Positions 1 to 12,364 of a stretch of 64,000 nucleotides of DNA are shown here, piece by piece. The notes under the pieces are model-generated. The model was given only the letters and a program-made list of their open reading frames with translations, was not told the DNA's origin and did no database searches. Every line of letters starts with the position of its first letter. Position 1 is the first letter of the stretch. A program made the translations under genes and the position numbers. Source of the DNA: Rostratula benghalensis (Eukaryota > Chordata > Aves > Charadriiformes > Rostratulidae); contig VXAI01000039.1 of assembly GCA_013399305.1 (NCBI GenBank), forward strand, positions 5,274,196-5,338,195, read 5' to 3'.

Positions 1-2639
1 TGTTAAATTTACTCCTGCATGATTAGAATTTGTTTTCTTTAGCCTGCTTTTTCCTCTCTATTGTACAAATTCCCACATCATTCCCTGCACAAGTCTTGTT
101 TAGACAAATTAAAATCCTCTTTTTCATTATTATTATTGTTAATAATCATCCTTTCTTTGCCTACATACTGAGAAGAAAGAACGGTGGATGTTGTTTCTCT
201 CCTGAAGCACAGGAAAGGCACTCAGATTCTCCTGTGCTCAAGGCACTTTGCTCTGGCTGACCTCTGTAAACTTGACTGCATCTCCTTTGCTTACAGGAAC
301 ACTGAGTTACACCCACACAACTCACGCTACAGGGGGTAAGAGGACTCTCTCAACTGCTTTTCATGGAGATTGGTATCAAACTTCTACTCAGTGAGACTAT
401 CGGCAAGGCAAGATGCTATGTGGCACAAGAGTGTTAGAGTCCAGCACTATGTAAAGAGTGACTTTTACTACTGCATATTCATTATAGTTAGCTATCTTCT
501 TTATTTACATCACATTTAGCTTCTGGAGTACACTAATACACCAAAGGATTTTATCATAACATGCCATACAGCTATTGATCTACTATTTCCCTTCAGATGG
601 CTTAAAATAAAGTTTGTTAAATTTTAGTTATTATATTGATATATATTACCTAAGTCAACACTGAAAATCACTCTTATTGGTTTATTAGAAACTCCATATT
701 GTTCCTGTGGCACTGTACAGAAACCACAGGAACTAAAGTACTTTTGCAGGTGTTGTTTACTCACCATGTTTACACTTTTCTGTAAAGTTCTCTGTCCTGC
801 CAGGGAAAAAGTTGCAACTAAAAATTTTAAAAATAGAAAGACTAGTGTTACAATTCACCAGATGAGCATTGATTACAGTGTAGATATGATGTGGTTTTTT
901 GCAGCAGAAATTTAATATTTTTAGAAGACCTGACAATATAGTTTTCATTGTTTTGACAGAATTCCTATTTATGAACATATGTTTAATATTGAGTAGAGAT
1001 TTATACCCTAATTGATAAGATGTTACCTGAATTGATTTAAATAATACAATAAATGTGACAGCATTAAAAAGGGAAAGGTGTCAACAGTGCTATAGAAAAG
1101 GTTATTGCTAACCAGGTCTGTGAGACATGCCACTACAGGAACATAGAAATGATCACATCACATAAAATTAGCCATCTATGTAGTTCGATACATTATACTG
1201 ACAATTGGCAACACCAGATGAACTTGGAGGGAAGTTAAATACTTTTCTGAAAGCTCCATTTTTCACAGTAATTTTACGTACTTACCAAAGTAAGCCTTTG
1301 GTTTTTAATTTAATCAGTTTGTAACATCTGAACAGGGTTTTCTTGGGTTTTTTTTTTTTACATTTGACATAATGACCTTGTCATGAAAAATGTATAATTG
1401 CCTTATATAACAGGGACTGAAACCCAGACCTATCATTCTCCCATAGATTGTATTTACCATTACAGTTCTTTAGGAAATCTGTATCCTGTGTAGCTAAAGC
1501 AGAACTCTGTTGCTCTCATAAAAGAAGTACACAGATTTTAAACATTAGCTTGATCTGAATTCAAACATAAGCACACAGGCATAGCAAAACTGTATAGAGT
1601 CGGGGCTTTTTTGTACTAGTGCCCTGTAAAAACATTGCTATAACCACTAGTAAGAACCTTTACACTAGTGGCATTTGCTGATCACAGTGCAAGGTGCCAG
1701 TGCTGGGCTTCTCAAAAGCTTAGAATGAGACCTGGCTCCGTGAGCCTGGAATTGATACCAGGTGTCTGTTATTATCACATGCACTTTAACTGCAGGAAAA
1801 CAGTAGAGGTTTTGACAACGTGGGCACAGCTTTGAAGTGGAGGCCCAACTCACTAATCACTAAAGCAACTCACTAACGGTCAGTTACAGGTTGGTGAAGA
1901 AGTGCAACCTTGAGAGCTGACACAGAACTGGTTGCGGTGCAAGAAGCAGCAGCTCAGCAAGGGAAATAACAGCTGAGAAACAGCTTAAAGCACCTGTCCT
2001 GACAAAGTAACATCCTTGAAATGCTTACCCGGGACCAGAAGCCAAGAGCTGCAAACTGCATAAAGACTCAGCTGTCTTATAAGAGGATATATATCAGATT
2101 TGCGGGGGAGAGAAAGCAGATTGGTTTGATTTTAGAGCTCTGAAGCCTGACCGCCTCGATATCTAAAACTATGAAGGATCATTGCCATCAGAAGTAATAA
2201 AATATTAGCTCTGTGTTATTATGTACTAATTTAGGTCAGTTTTCCAAATGTTCCTGCCACAATGATCACTAATACACATGCATGTATATATATTCAGCTT
2301 TGAAGCCTACCATTAAACTCAGGAGTCAACGTTAAGTGACTTATTTTCATGGTGTTTTCTTCTTCTCCAAATAATGTATTTGCTTGGGGGTGAGAGGGGA
2401 TAGGGGACAGGGCATGGCAGGAGTTGATCTATCACTGTGAAATACACATAGGAGTTTTGTTTTTTTCCTTAATGAAGGGATATCTTAATTATAGATCCAA
2501 AAATATTTAAGTGCATTTAGAAAATTGCCAGTAATGGACATTATTGTATCATGGTCAGCTTTACATTATATCTGTCATCATGTTTGTGACTTCATTATGT
2601 TAAATTATCCTGAAATTTCTCAAATATTTGTTCTACTTC
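1..2639. other. Unique AT-rich DNA, no gene recognised
   Basis: No open frame longer than 76 codons and no recognisable protein, RNA gene or transposon. The sequence is AT-rich with scattered T and A runs. The only distinct structure is the G-rich run near 2386, listed separately. Exons shorter than about 60 codons could be missed by eye. Confidence 0.55.
2386..2412 (+). other. Predicted G-quadruplex motif
   Basis: Four G runs (5, 4, 4 and 3 Gs) are separated by loops TGAGA, ATA and ACA, so the run fits the standard G3+N1-7 pattern. It stands out in an AT-rich stretch. Whether it folds or has a role is unknown. Confidence 0.6.
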
Positions 2640-3345
2640 TACCATAAATAATCAGAGGTTTGCTCATTTCATCTCTCTTCCAGATCATTAACACAGAGTA
2701 CATTAAACCAGAGAGGTTCTCTTTCAATATCCAAACACACAGCTGTTAACATTTCACCCTCTTCAAAGATGATGAGTAATTCTCTCTTTCTCTTTTGTGT
2801 CTCATCCAGCTTCTGACCTGTTACAGAATTTTAGGTCTTCCCTTATGACCGATCATATTTAATGGCTTCTTGTGAGAGACTTTGTCAAAGGCTTTTTGAA
2901 AGCTTAGACAAATACGTATACCTATTTCCTTCACTCACCATTTTATTGACACCCTCAAGAAATTATACAACATTAAATTAGAAGCACTTTTTTCCCCTCA
3001 TAGAAGCCAATCTCCTTGTAAAATCACATCCATGAAGTATTTTATAATTTTATTTTTTAAATGTTACTTCAACCAAATTATCTACTGGAGATCTGGAATT
3101 TCAAGGATATCATTTGCCCCTCTTTCAAAGGTAGGTAAATATTTTCTGCTACAGAGCTCATTTTAATGAATACCTGAGTTTGGGAGTTCTTTTCTGTTTT
3201 TTTGTTGTTTGGTAGGAGTTCAACCTCCTTCACTATGCTCTCGCAGAGCTTTTGGATGTGCACTGGGAAGAACTTCTGCGGTTTTATTTGTCATTTGTTA
3301 TCAAAAGCTCTGCTTCTGATACTTTAACCTCTACTAGTGTCTCAT
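2640..3345 (-). mobile_element. Ancient LINE reverse-transcriptase relic (CR1/L3-like clade)
   Basis: On the minus strand, 2892-2866 reads AFDKVSHKK, close to the CR1/L3 motif KAFDTVPH (RT catalytic motif A). About 185 bases downstream, 2707-2675 reads FNVLCVNDLEE, close to LFNIFINDL in the same families. The spacing fits the roughly 63 residues between these motifs in CR1-type RTs, although the two blocks are in different frames. Further upstream (3000-3345), the text resembles the antisense of L3-type LINE consensus as I remember it, including a stretch near 3280-3345. Stops and frameshifts are everywhere, so it is long dead. It differs strongly from the young avian CR1 copies in this window and is probably much older. 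The exact family and the borders are inferred. Confidence 0.6.
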
Positions 3346-6300
3346 CTTTAGTAGACTGAGAAAATGGTATAATTTTTCTCAAAAATAAACATGAATACAT
3401 AGAGAGGATGCATTTAAGTAGTGCTCTCTCTGATTACTCAGAGATATTTCTATTTGCTGGAGAAAAGAAGTGAAAGTATTCCCTCTTTATCTTCTCCCCT
3501 TTCCTGACAGGAACTTCTCAAGTTCCTCTTACAAGGGTTTGCCATAAATGAAGACAAACATTTATCTTGAAAAATACTCGTAGTATATCTCTGAGTACTG
3601 CATGTATTGTTAGATTAACATTGCACAAATTACACGTGGTGCTAAATACCTGATCTCTGGGACAAAAAAAGTCAATAAAAAATTTACTATTTCATCTCTG
3701 TGTGAGCAGATTAATTTTCTTAAACTATGTTTAAAAATTACTTATTTTTCATGAACACTGTTGAAATTAGCTGGGAAAGAGGAATGAACTTCCACATCTC
3801 TGTTGGAAGTAATTAACGAACTCAATTTCTTGAGTGGCAGCACATATCTACCTTTTGAAGTATTTCTTGTCACATGCTGAGTATTTCACAACATCCAAAT
3901 CAGCCTATGCATGTTTATTTCAAGATGATCTAGGAATGTTATGTCCTGGTAAAATTTTGTTAATTCCAACAATAACTATGTTGTATATCAGCAAAAGAAA
4001 ACCATATATTTCAGAATAAGAAAAGAAGAAAGTTTTTAAAATGAAAAATTGTTGTTAAAGATTTACATTTTTCTGACACTAACTTGCAAATTATTTAATA
4101 ATGAACGATTCTTCACTTCTGCTGCCTTGGGTATACTGAAACAGCAATCTCATAGATCACTCATAGATAGCTATATAGATTAACTTAATAACTACTGGCA
4201 ATACAATTTCGGTCTTTATTGAAAATTTTTCACTAAACACTAAATCTTTTTTTTAATATTATTTAAAGCATTTCTATGAGGATATGATTAAAATTCGCGT
4301 AGAATTAATATTTTATTAATCATAAATTAGAGTACTACAGGAAAAGCAGCACAGCTGAGGTGAAGACATATCAGACGGAAGCATGTATTTGTAGGTTTAT
4401 AGAAAATAGTGTATCAGCTCTTGCACAGGTATGGAAAACTTCTTACCACTTCCTGATTAATAAGTGATAAAGAAAAAAAAAAATCTCATATATACATATG
4501 CACACATCATTATATATATAGACACACAGCCCTAACTCTCAGCTTAGGAAAGTTTCAGCTCTAAAATCTTTCAGTCATACTTGGAGTGGAGTACAGCCTC
4601 TGTTTCTTTTGACAGGTGTTTAAGTTTCCTCTGATACTTTTAAAGGTGTCATAGATGCCATTTTTAATGCTTCTGCTCAAACTTATTTGTTTCATGTTAA
4701 ATAACTTTTTTTTTTTAAGAAGGAAACTGAAATTACCTTATGTATTTTTCAATGCTACTTGGGTTTTTAATTATTTTTCTGATGAAACAGTTTCTCAACT
4801 TTTCATATTTAACGGAATAAAAGTGAGTATAGAGACCTTTACATTTTTATGTTTCTTAGCTGCTTAAATAAAAGATAGTTGATATTGAAACTATATTAGG
4901 CCATAAAAAAATCTATACTGTAGGTCAAGGTAACCAAAATAAAAATCACTGAAATGTAACCAAAAGCTATACTTCCGCTTAGCTGGAGAAACATGGCTCT
5001 ATTCTGCAGCTCGCCCAGAACCAATCCAGGACAGGTTCACAGCAGTTCTTTTAGGATCTGAGATGAGATAAGCATCAAAATTCTAATCGTATTTCAGTTT
5101 TGAATTGTCCCCAAATTTACAAATATTTAAAACTAAAACAATAGTTTCATCCCAGCTCAAGTTAACATGATAAACTGCAGCAAGGACTTGCGTCAATTAC
5201 AACAGCCTGAGAGATTTGCTTTAGTGGAGAATTACCAGTAAAAGAACAACTAACTACACTGGCACATGTCCAGAAAAGCACTTACATGAATGCTTCAGTC
5301 AAAACTTCTGAATCATCTCAATCAATACTTCAAAATATCTTTTTTTTTTTCTACTTTGTGCATGTTCATGACACTGTGCCAGCTTTAATTATAACTATCC
5401 TTATTACCAGCTTAATTTCTGAAAAAAAAATAAGCAAAAAAATTCCAAAACAGTAAAAAAAAAGAAAAAATCACACAAAACTCTTTATGACCCGATAAAC
5501 AAAATGGTGAATTGCACTGTTAATATGTGCATATGTATAAAGGAAAAATCATGCAGCTTCACTGGTATTAGAATAAATTAAGCTGGATTAATTGATAAAT
5601 TAATTCCATTTTTAAATGCAGCTTGATTTAATACACATGTATTCCTTGAAGGACAGCTCTCCAAAGAGTGACTTTTTGACTTTGTCTATTTCATTGTTTA
5701 AATCACCGTTAAATATTAGTTTTGGTTTTAGATGTGTACTCATGCTTCAGATCACCCACCAGTCATTCCTAGAAATGACAGCTACAAAGATAGCTGTTGT
5801 ATGTTTCTGTTGAAATTAAACAGGATATTTTTAACTGCACAAAATTGGGAAAGGTAGCAGAGCAATAAACAGTTTTTACGTCTTGAAATTGCATAAATAC
5901 AAGAACAGACAATCACAACAAAAATAATAGCATTCTGTGTTCCCTCTGCATTTGATTTCATTGAATACATAGAATTTGAGAGGAAAAACAACAAAAAAGG
6001 AAACTGACAGGAAGCAAATAGCAATTTGGATGCTATTCAGATACACATTCTCACTTAATTATCATTTTCATTACTTGAAAAGTTTTGGTTTTCTTTTCAT
6101 TCTTTCTTTCATTCTCTTTGAATCAACTTTAAATTGTGAATCAGCTACAGAACAAAAAAGATCATTCTAGTTTTGTTTTTCCATGTATTTCATGTAATAA
6201 AGTACTTGTGAGCTTACTTGTGAGTTTATCATTAAGTAGGTTTCACTCCTAAAGATACATAAAGTTCATTAGTACCATGAATGTTGTTATATATTACATC

Positions 6301-7930
6301 TTATAATTTTTTGGTTTGGGTCTGAAACCTAATTATTCCCTGAGCACCAACTGATTGAAATCATTACCATCTCAGATGTAATCACTGTTTAAAAATATCC
6401 TATGAAATAGAAAAGCTTCAACAGGCTGAATTGAAATATCTCCCTTGCAAAACATCCTGTTGCTCATCATCTACAACACTCTTTATGCAAGTCTGGAAGA
6501 AAGTAATGGAAAGGAACTAGTTCTGCAAGCTGCAGGGGAAGATGTGAATGAGGAACTGGAAAGCAGAAATAAAAGGAATAGAGGGAACGAGGGAATAAGA
6601 GAGCAAGAGAAAATCCTGAAAAATAATGGCAGAAGAAACTAAGAATTAAATAAAGTAGGTTGCTGCAGAGACACAGCAAACAAATGAAAAATGCAACAAC
6701 TATCAGTCAGAAATTATCTAAGACTTTGGGGAAAGAAAACTGACAGTACATGAACACAATTATCTGTGTGAGAAGGTGAAAATAAGCAGAAAGCTCAGAG
6801 ATATCTGGCTATGGAAAAAAAAAGAGAGACAACTTCACTATTTGGTTTAACATCGTCACAAAAGAGAAAGAAAGAAAATGAATATTTTTTTCTCTGTAAG
6901 GAAGAAAAAAGGTAACAGAGCTGGAGGTAGCAGTACAGCCAAAAATCTCCAGAATGTAGGACTCTCTATTGGGTATAACTTGGAGCAGGTTGTGTTGAGT
7001 GTATGTGAGCTGTGTTGCTCCAAAAGCTATAGCTATCATTTCCTTGTAGGCTGTTAGTAGGAAGCAGGCAATAAAGGTTCTTTATTATGTCTCCTACTGG
7101 TTTCTCCAAACTTCAGAACTACGTGAATTAAATTATGAAAAGGAAAAGAAAGGCTATATCTGAAAAATGTCCTGAGGGTGATTAGCCAGAAAAACTTAAT
7201 GCTCTCCACGGGTGGAAGCCCTGTTCCTTCTGCCTTCAAGAACAACTCTGGACAACATATTTGAAAACACAGAATAGAGAACATTTGTGATAGGAGATTA
7301 ACTCAATGATCTAATGAGTGTTTTTCCCCTCTAGCCTCTATTATTCTGGTTTAAACTGCTCTTTAAATTTGGAGAGTTAAAATTAAATAAAGAGAAGCTG
7401 TTACACTAGTACAAGACTTTGGGAAACATCTATTAAATTCACTCATCTGTGTTACAGCTCTTTCCATGGGCCGAATCCTTCTTTCACTCCTATTTGTGTA
7501 GTGCTGTCAAAATCAGTATGAAAACTTTGGGTAATCATTTATTCCCTTTCAGAGGATGTACCTTGTTTGAGAGTCAACTCTCCTGAGAGTTTTACAAAAA
7601 CGTCTGAGGGTTTATTGCTGATTAGGCTGAAGTTGAAGACCTACTGCAATAACATACAGTAATGCAGCACAAAATTGATTTTAATTCTATGAGGGCCAAA
7701 TACTTCTTTCAACTCCAGTGGCGTAAATGACAAGACAATTTACTTTAAGCTCCCATTGCTATTTAATGGTAAAAGTCTGGAAAAACAACAGTGACTAGAC
7801 TCCCCCCTTAGAAAAATAGATATCATAAGCTCTGTTATAACTCTAAGAGCACTATTAGAGGAATGGACTGTTTCTTAAGTGGCTCTGTGAACTGGTCCCT
7901 TCTCTCAGTTTCAGTTGATGTGTGTCTTTA
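3346..7930. other. Unique AT-rich DNA, no gene recognised
   Basis: All open frames are short (80 codons or fewer) and none resembles a known protein. There are A/T homopolymer runs (for example 4709-4718, 5339-5351, 5422-5464) and a TA/CA-rich patch near 4490-4528. A purine-rich stretch lies at about 6480-6650. No transposon was recognised. Confidence 0.5.
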
Positions 7931-8369
7931 TCACAGAATCACAGAATGAATGAGGTTAGAAGGGATCTCTGGAAGTCATCTAATCCAGCTGCCCTGCTCA
8001 AGCCAAGCCACCTAAAGCCGGTTGCGCAGGACCATGTCCAGACAGCTTTCCTCCCTGGGCAACACATGTCAGTGATCACAGTAAAAAACCAATGTTTTCT
8101 AACATTCAGACAAAGCCTCCTTTGTTTCAATTTGTGCACATTTTGCTTCTTGTCCCAACACTGTGCACCACTCAAGAGCTTTCCTCCATTAACTTTGCAT
8201 CCTTCCTTCAAATATTTATATATACTGACAAGATCCTGCCCTCAGCTTTCTTTTCTCCAAGCTGAGCCTTTCTTCATAAGAGATGCCCCAGTCCCTCAAT
8301 CAGCAGCCTCTGTGGACAGAGTTGGACTCTGTGCAATATGTCCATGTCTTTTTGCACTGAGACGCTGAG
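7931..8369 (-). mobile_element. CR1 LINE, 3' fragment (5'-truncated)
   Basis: The plus strand begins TCACAGAATCACAGAATG and continues with GGTTAGAAGGGATCTCTGGAAGTCATCTAATCCAG in broken form, which is the antisense of the avian CR1 3' end. It runs about 440 bases into the 3' part of ORF2 and its downstream region (antisense cues near 8255-8290, CTTTTCTCCAAGCTGAGCC). Many substitutions and small indels indicate a fairly old copy. The 148-codon plus-strand open frame across it is an antisense shadow. No clear target-site duplication, as is usual for CR1. Confidence 0.9.
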
Positions 8370-9626
8370 AATCATTCTTATTTATAATCATTCTCTCATC
8401 TGTGCTAGCAGGATGAACGTGCATGGACTACACTCACAGCAGTAACTGCGAGTCTTCTGACAAGTTCAAATGAGTTTAGAGAAGGACTGTTTTCTGCATA
8501 AATGACCCTTTGATTCTCTGGGTAGACTCAAAAGAAAATGAGCCTTATTATCTCTTTAGTTTTCTATACAGAATGTTTCTTTTGAATAGAACTTAAACTT
8601 GTTGCTACAAGTTTCCTGGTTTCCTCATTATTTGTATATTTTTTAAAGAGCTGATTGAAAAAAAAGCTCATGAAGTACCACTTGGAACAAATAAAAGCCA
8701 TTCATTCCTTGGTTTAAAACTGCAGTGAAGTCAATTATGTTCCAGAGAAGGGCATATTATTATCCATAAAAGTGTAAGTGAACTCTGCATCTAACTTACG
8801 AACTAAGCAACAAGAATGTTACAAAAATATCACTGTGGCAGAAGATTAAACCATTTTAACTAGCAGCATGATAACTCAGTATGGGGACCATTTCTAATGC
8901 ATCTGCTAGGATTAGAAAATACAACAGCAGTCACAGCAAGATTTCTTTAATAATTATTTTAGTGGTAGGGAAATAGAGTTATTTACATGGTGAGCAAGAA
9001 AACACTGCTTACCCTCAGGAGAGGTCCAACATATCAATCCAGTAAGGTTCTTAATCAAATACTTAATCCTAAATACAGAAGTCATCTCATTGCACTGAAA
9101 GGTCAGCCTGTAGAAAACCTTATAAACCAGAAAAGTCTCTGGCTACTTACGTGCATCCACATGTCAATTTACAACATATTCTCTCCAACTGTTGCACAGC
9201 GTCAAGGATAACTGATTGTATACAAAATGGTATGGTAGCATCCTGGCACAAAATCATACTCTCTTCTTTGGCAATAATAGGGGCATGATACTACTTCCGC
9301 TCATTCGTTCAGGCACTAGCTATTTATTTGTCAGTCAGCATGCTTTGATACAAAGCCTGCAACAGTCCCAAAGGAACAGATTAACAGACATTTTTGCCTG
9401 AGCACTTCAATATATTGTTTCCCACTAGGGGAAAAAAATTGCCATGTTTATTTAAACACACTGTTATCCACTGTAAAACTGATTCATTTTGGCTCTGCTT
9501 GGCCATAAGTCTCCTGTTACAGGTAAACGGAACACCATCCTGGCTAACAACTGTTCTTCCACCTCCACCAATATAACTGGTGTGCCTCTTCCAGTCTTAA
9601 TTAATCTTCTATCATAAGTATGCACA
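8370..9626. other. Unique DNA between two CR1 copies
   Basis: No recognisable gene or repeat. Open frames here are 60-74 codons and look random. The right edge leads directly into the plus-strand CR1. Confidence 0.5.
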
Positions 9627-9955
9627 GTGATCAAGCACTGGATGGCTGGATGGTCCCAAAGAGTGGCGCTCAAAGGCTGGTCACAAGTGGTGTTCCTCAG
9701 GGCTCAGTATTGCGACCATTTCTGTTTAATGTCTTTATTGATAATCTCAACAATTATATAGAGTGTACCATCAGTAAATTTGCACATGACACCAAGTTAG
9801 GTGGGAGTGTTGAGGGCAGGGAAGCCCTACAGAGGGTCTTGCTGGAGCGAGTGCAGAGGAGGGCAACAAAGCTGGTGAAGATCCTGGAGAACGAATCTTA
9901 TGAAGAGCAATTGAAGGAGCTGGGACTGTTTAGTTTGAGGAGAGACCAGCACTAA
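9627..9955 (+). pseudogene. CR1 ORF2 reverse-transcriptase relic
   Basis: The frame encodes [20 protein letters not shown], the CR1-family RT block around motif B, then [10 protein letters not shown]. In active relatives the latter is [10 protein letters not shown], so the first aspartate of the FADD catalytic motif (motif C) has become histidine. The frame then skips about 100 residues and resumes at [12 protein letters not shown] and [11 protein letters not shown] before a stop at the start of the inverted segment. The role in life was target-primed reverse transcription of CR1 RNA. This fragment cannot encode a working enzyme: it lacks the endonuclease, the N-terminal RT half and an intact active site. 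Confidence 0.88.
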
Positions 9956-10038
9956 CCTCTCTACAATGTCCTTTCAAGTAGTTGTAGAGAGCAATGAGGT
10001 CTCCCCTCAGCCTCCTCTGCCTCAAACTACACAGTCCC
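9922..10038. repeat. Inverted repeat / internal inversion inside CR1
   Basis: Left arm 9922-9940 (GGGACTGTTTAGTTTGAGG) matches the reverse complement of the right arm 10020-10038 at 18 of 19 positions. Between about 9950 and 10038 the plus strand reads antisense CR1 (for example GAGGTCTCCCCTCAGCCTCC at 9996-10015), although the flanks on both sides are sense CR1. The result is a short fold-back with about 80 bases of loop. Confidence 0.85.
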
Positions 10039-12295
10039 TAGTTCTAGTGACAGAACTAGAGGAAATGGCTTCAAGCTCCAATAGGGTAGGTTTAGGCTCA
10101 ACATTAGGAAAGAATTTTTCACAGATAGAGTGTTCAGACACTGGAACAAGCTGCCCAGGGAGGTGGTGGAGTCACCATCCTTAAATGTGTTTAAGAGTCG
10201 TTTAGATGTGGTGCTGGGGAATATAGTGTAGCGGAGAACTTTGTAGAGTGTGGTTGATGGTTGGACTTGATGATCCCAGGGGGCTTTTCCAACCTGAATG
10301 ATTTTAAAGAAGTTAAATGTGAACTTTTCATGTGAACCCAAGCATCCCAAACACTGCACTCTGCCTTACAACCAGACATTGCTTGTCTGTGGGATAAGTG
10401 TGAGGCAACCATTGCCACTTCCAAAGAGGTTTCCCTGATGTAAAGTATAATATCCAACAGAATTGAGTAGCTGGGCCACAAAGGGAAGCCATGTTCCTTG
10501 GTGGGACTCAAGATCTTTCCTTTGAGGAAATAAAATAATCTGGGTTGGAGGACAATAAGAAGAAAACACAGGTAAAACTTCAAAGAAAAACAGTTTCAAA
10601 GGGAGAAATAAAGAGCAACAAATACATAGCTATAACTAAACCACTGCTTCACTTGTTGGTCTGCTTTTAAGACAGACAAATATTACAGGGGGGTTTTTTC
10701 TTGCTTTTCTCATATTCTACATATTCTATATCTTGTCCTTGTTTTCACACACTTTGATAGTCATGAAGCATCCTGTTATGCCTTATTCCTTGTGATATAC
10801 AAAGCTACTGAAACTGCTGATGCAAATTAAAATACAGTAGACATGAAAAATCTATAGCTAAACACTCCAGCTAATCAGGAGTAAAAGTCTTCCAAAAAGA
10901 GTGCCACAAAAGGCTGACATGTCATGATGTTTTTAAAATGTTACTTCTTTTAGAGAATAGTGGGCATAGATTTAAATCAACCGATTATTACTGTCATTGG
11001 AGGTCTGAGACAACATGCTTAATAACTAATCTCACTGGATTAATAGGACATTCAAAATGTATTTACTGTTTCTGTATGAGCTCCTCTTCTCAGCATTATC
11101 ATAGCATAGTTAATAATTTTCAGTGGGATTTTGACTTTAATGAGGTTCTTTAATGAGGAAGCCTATTAACATTCACACTTGGGAATTAAAAGGTCATCCC
11201 AGTCTATGAGCAAATGAATCTTATTCCCTTTGGAAACCATTAGACAATCTGTGTATACTTTTGTTTGATAATCATTGCACCTGCACTACAAGACAGTTAG
11301 AAATTTTAGTGTTACTCTGCAAACAGGAGATTTTACCACACTTCATGAGGTTTTACCTCCTCATTTTGTCTCCTTTGTTTTACCACAAGAGGCTGCTGTT
11401 TCACCAGCTGCACTGAGAAGATGCAACTCCCAGTCAATGTCTTTAGATTTTTCCTTTAATCTGGTGGGATTTCAATCAAAAAAAAAAAAAAATTGTAGTA
11501 GATGTGTGAATGGACACATAAGTTTGAGAAAACACACATGTATGATACAACAGCATTTTAGCAGAAAATTGCCACACAAAACACAAGCAGTCTAGATTAT
11601 TCATTATCATGACAATGCTAGCAAGATAAGTATATTTAGCTTTTACATGTTGGAAATCAGAAATGTTAATTATGAATTTGTAAAAGACCTAACTGTCTCT
11701 GATATGCCTTTATTTACATTTGACTCTCTGAGCTTGTGGACGGCCAGCAAAATCCCTGCTGAGGACTACTATGTAGGCACAGGTGCATTAAAAAAAAAAT
11801 CTATCATGCATGTACTGAACTTGTTTTTCAATGAAAAAAGAAAAATGTATTTTGTTCATGCTTATAGAAAAAAATAAGTCTAAGTCATTCTCACCGTTCT
11901 GCTCAAAAAAGCCATGACAGACAGGATATTAGGACCTTCTGATCTTTTTCTACATGGCAGTTGTGCACTCAGCCTTGGTTGCTGTATGCCTGTCCCTGTG
12001 ATCCTGAAGACATTCCAAGTGAGGCCGACTGGACAAGCACAGCATATATCCTGCTTCAATATGTTCTTCATGATTTGGTTGAATTGCCATGCAAGGGTTC
12101 GTGTAAGCAAGTCTGCAATTAGAAGAGGAAGGAAATGAGACTATTTTACTATGGGGTAGAAATTTCTGGTGAGGGAGTAATCTGCCGTACCCAAAATAAG
12201 AACTTCCTATGTTCCAATTGATCCTTTTTCCCTCCCAATCCTTTTCTTTGTTGCTATACTATATTTTTCTTAAGGCTAATATTTTGTCTGTGTGT

Positions 12296-12364
12296 TTGGT
12301 TTTTTCTTTTAATAAGGGGTTTTTTTTGTTTGCTTGTTGGTTGGGTTTTTTTGTTTGTTGTTCT
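12296..12364. repeat. T/G-rich simple sequence
   Basis: Low-complexity stretch of T runs broken by single or paired G (TTTG, TTGG units). No unit is regular enough for a strict microsatellite. Confidence 0.7.

Larger units (their letters stand above)
9627..10307 (+). mobile_element. CR1 LINE, rearranged 3' fragment
   Basis: Plus-strand CR1 that enters within the RT domain (CTGGATGGCTGGATGG) and ends at the typical CR1 3' sequence (GGACTTGATGATCCCAGG, then CTTTTCCAACCTGAATGATT). It is about 680 bases long, yet an uninterrupted CR1 between these points would be roughly 300 bases longer: the protein frame jumps from the EGREALQR block directly to ERVQRRATK, which are separated by about 100 residues in intact CR1. 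In addition, about 9950-10038 reads as antisense CR1 inside the sense element. It is therefore both deleted and partly inverted. Confidence 0.92.

Noticed and set aside
7922..8368. 148-codon plus-strand open frame
   Set aside because: It lies entirely over the minus-strand CR1 3' fragment and is its antisense reading, not a gene.
10191..10583. 130-codon minus-strand frame
   Set aside because: About one third is antisense of the plus-strand CR1; the rest has no recognisable protein features.
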